Position numbers and translations under genes: made by a program. Below are positions 14,289 to 15,195 of a DNA stretch of 15,195 nucleotides, piece after piece. Every line of letters begins with the position of its first letter. Within the stretch, counting starts at the first letter, position 1. Below the pieces are notes generated by a model that made no database searches, had not been told where the DNA came from, and was given only the letters and a program-made list of their open reading frames with translations. Source of the stretch: DASQFU01 sp035632955 (lineage in GTDB: Bacteria; Eisenbacteria; RBG-16-71-46); contig DASQFU010000041.1 of the NCBI GenBank assembly GCA_035632955.1, forward strand, positions 1-15,195. The letters are read 5' to 3'.

Positions 14289-15089
14289 TCACATCACCAT
14301 TCCGCCGTCCACCGTCCACGTCTGGCCGGTGACGTAGCCGGCGCGCGGCGAGGCGAGAAACGCGACCACCTCGGCCACCTCCTCCGGCCGGCCGAGCCGG
14401 CCGAGCGCGATCCGGCCGAGCAGGTCCGAACGCGCTGCCTCGGAGAGCGCGGACGTCATTTCGGTTTCGATGAAGCCCGGGCACACGGCGTTGACCGTGA
14501 TCGCCCGCGGCGCCAGCTCCCGGGCCAGCGACTTCGTGAACCCGAGCAGACCAGCTTTGGAGGCCGCATAGTTCGCCTGTCCCGCATTGCCGATCAGACC
14601 GACCACCGAGGATACGTTGACGATCCGGCCGTAGCGAGCCTTCATCATCGTCCGCGCCACGGCCCGGCTGCAGCGGAAGGCGCCGCCGAGGTTGGTCTCG
14701 ATCACGTCCCGCCAGTTCGCGTCGGACATGCGCATGAACACACCGTCGCGCGTCGTGCCGGAGTTGTTGACCAGCACGTCGACGCGCCCCAACGCTTCGA
14801 TGGCGGCCGCGAACGCGCTCTCGACCGAGGCCGCGTCCGACACGTCGGCGGCGAACGCTTGCGCCTGCGCGCCGGCCGCCGCCAGGCGCTCCACCGCCGC
14901 GGCCGCCCGCTCCTGGTTGCGGTTGAAGATCGCGATCTGCGCGCCACGGCTCGCGAGCGCCTCGGCGATCGCCAGCCCGATGCCGGTCGCCCCGCCGGTC
15001 ACGAACGCGACCTGGCCGACCAGCTCCTGCGCCGGTCCGAGCGCCGTTGCGCCCGAAGGCATTCCGGCGCCGCCCGCGGTCGTGCTCAC
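14289..15089 (-). CDS. fabG: 3-oxoacyl-ACP reductase
   Basis: The 266-residue short-chain dehydrogenase has the NADPH loop TGGATGIG (31-38), NNSG (108-111), the catalytic Ser161 in NVSSVVG and Tyr174/Lys178 in QANYAASKAG. The end motif GYVTGQTWTVDGGMVM is that of FabG. It reduces 3-oxoacyl-ACP in each elongation cycle. The start is GTG 15089, which overlaps the fabD stop as GTGA, with AGGGGG upstream. This gives an extra Ala/Gly-rich leader of about 22 residues before the fold; ATG at residue 10 is an alternative start. The fabD-fabG-acpP-fabF order supports FabG over other SDR enzymes. Confidence 0.95.
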   Translation of the reverse strand: MSTTAGGAGMPSGATALGPAQELVGQVAFVTGGATGIGLAIAEALASRGAQIAIFNRNQERAAAAVERLAAAGAQAQAFAADVSDAASVESAFAAAIEALGRVDVLVNNSGTTRDGVFMRMSDANWRDVIETNLGGAFRCSRAVARTMMKARYGRIVNVSSVVGLIGNAGQANYAASKAGLLGFTKSLARELAPRAITVNAVCPGFIETEMTSALSEAARSDLLGRIALGRLGRPEEVAEVVAFLASPRAGYVTGQTWTVDGGMVM

Positions 15090-15195
15090 GCCGCCCCCTG
15101 TTCCGCCGCGCCGTCGCCGCCGAGAGCGGCCAGCGTCGCCTGCAAACTCTCAGGCGTGTCGACGTTCCAGGAGCGCACCTCGCGGTCGATGCCGC
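15086..15195 (-). CDS. fabD: 3' end of malonyl-CoA:ACP transacylase (partial)
   Basis: The last 35 codons of a gene enter from the right edge and read GIDREVRSWNVDTPESLQAT, then LAALGGDGAAEQGAA and a stop at 15086-15088. 'NVDTPESL..TLAAL' is the usual end of FabD. It overlaps fabG as GTGA. FabD loads malonyl groups on ACP, and its place before fabG-acpP-fabF is the standard gene order. The catalytic part lies outside the window, so the name rests on the tail and the context. Confidence 0.75.
   Translation of the reverse strand, partial: GIDREVRSWNVDTPESLQATLAALGGDGAAEQGAA

Overview
This is a compact, GC-rich bacterial chromosome segment. Nearly every gene reads on the minus strand; the only plus-strand gene is a fragment at the left edge. 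Gene content is core metabolism plus an envelope-stress type cassette. Of the nine complete genes whose start could be read as non-ATG, one uses TTG (comB-like), one probably CTG (rnc), and the other seven use GTG (accB, aroQ, aroB, sigma factor, fabF, acpP, fabG). The GC level, the rpoE-like cassette with a large TPR protein, PilT, and a C-terminal tail resembling FlgD/type IX sorting tails suggest an uncultured lineage in or near the FCB group (for example Eisenbacteria- or Gemmatimonadota-like). This placement is an inference from style; no marker gene here proves it.

Right to left, in the direction of transcription: (1) 15195-10954 holds the classical fatty-acid cluster fabD (3' end only), fabG, acpP, fabF, then rnc. 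The RNase III is unusual. It has an Arg/Gly-rich N-terminus, a long disordered charged C-terminal extension with a second Arg/Gly-rich block, and no ordinary start codon outside fabF. A strong inverted repeat at 10901-10940 probably ends this unit. (2) 10807-6653 is a four-gene unit: secreted TPR-repeat protein, ECF sigma factor, zinc-finger anti-sigma factor and an HtrA-like PDZ protein. The sigma and anti-sigma genes overlap as ATGA. The HtrA-like protein keeps the catalytic serine but seems to have lost the histidine and the aspartate, so it looks like a pseudoprotease. The layout recalls algU-mucA-mucD/rpoE-rseA-degP systems.

(3) 6652-5805 is a stretch of clearly lower GC. Its left half is a frame-broken gene for a small secreted protein (5818-6249) with a perfect Shine-Dalgarno, a hydrophobic leader and a sorting-tail-like end. 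One added T in a T5 run would rejoin the tail. Its right half has no gene but several tight hairpins. (4) 5804-261 is a long run: aroB and aroQ (shikimate pathway), accB, pilT, accC (biotin carrier and biotin carboxylase separated by a twitching-motility ATPase), then a ComB-like phosphatase gene at whose 5' end an imperfect 21-bp tandem repeat lies. (5) 2-241 on the plus strand is the 3' end of a gene whose product ends in a RuvA-C-like helical domain; it converges on comB with a small inverted repeat across both stop codons.

No rRNA, tRNA, CRISPR array or intact mobile element was seen. The most noteworthy points are the extended RNase III, the apparent loss of catalytic residues in the HtrA-like protein of a sigma/anti-sigma operon, and the broken secreted-protein gene with its structured leader.
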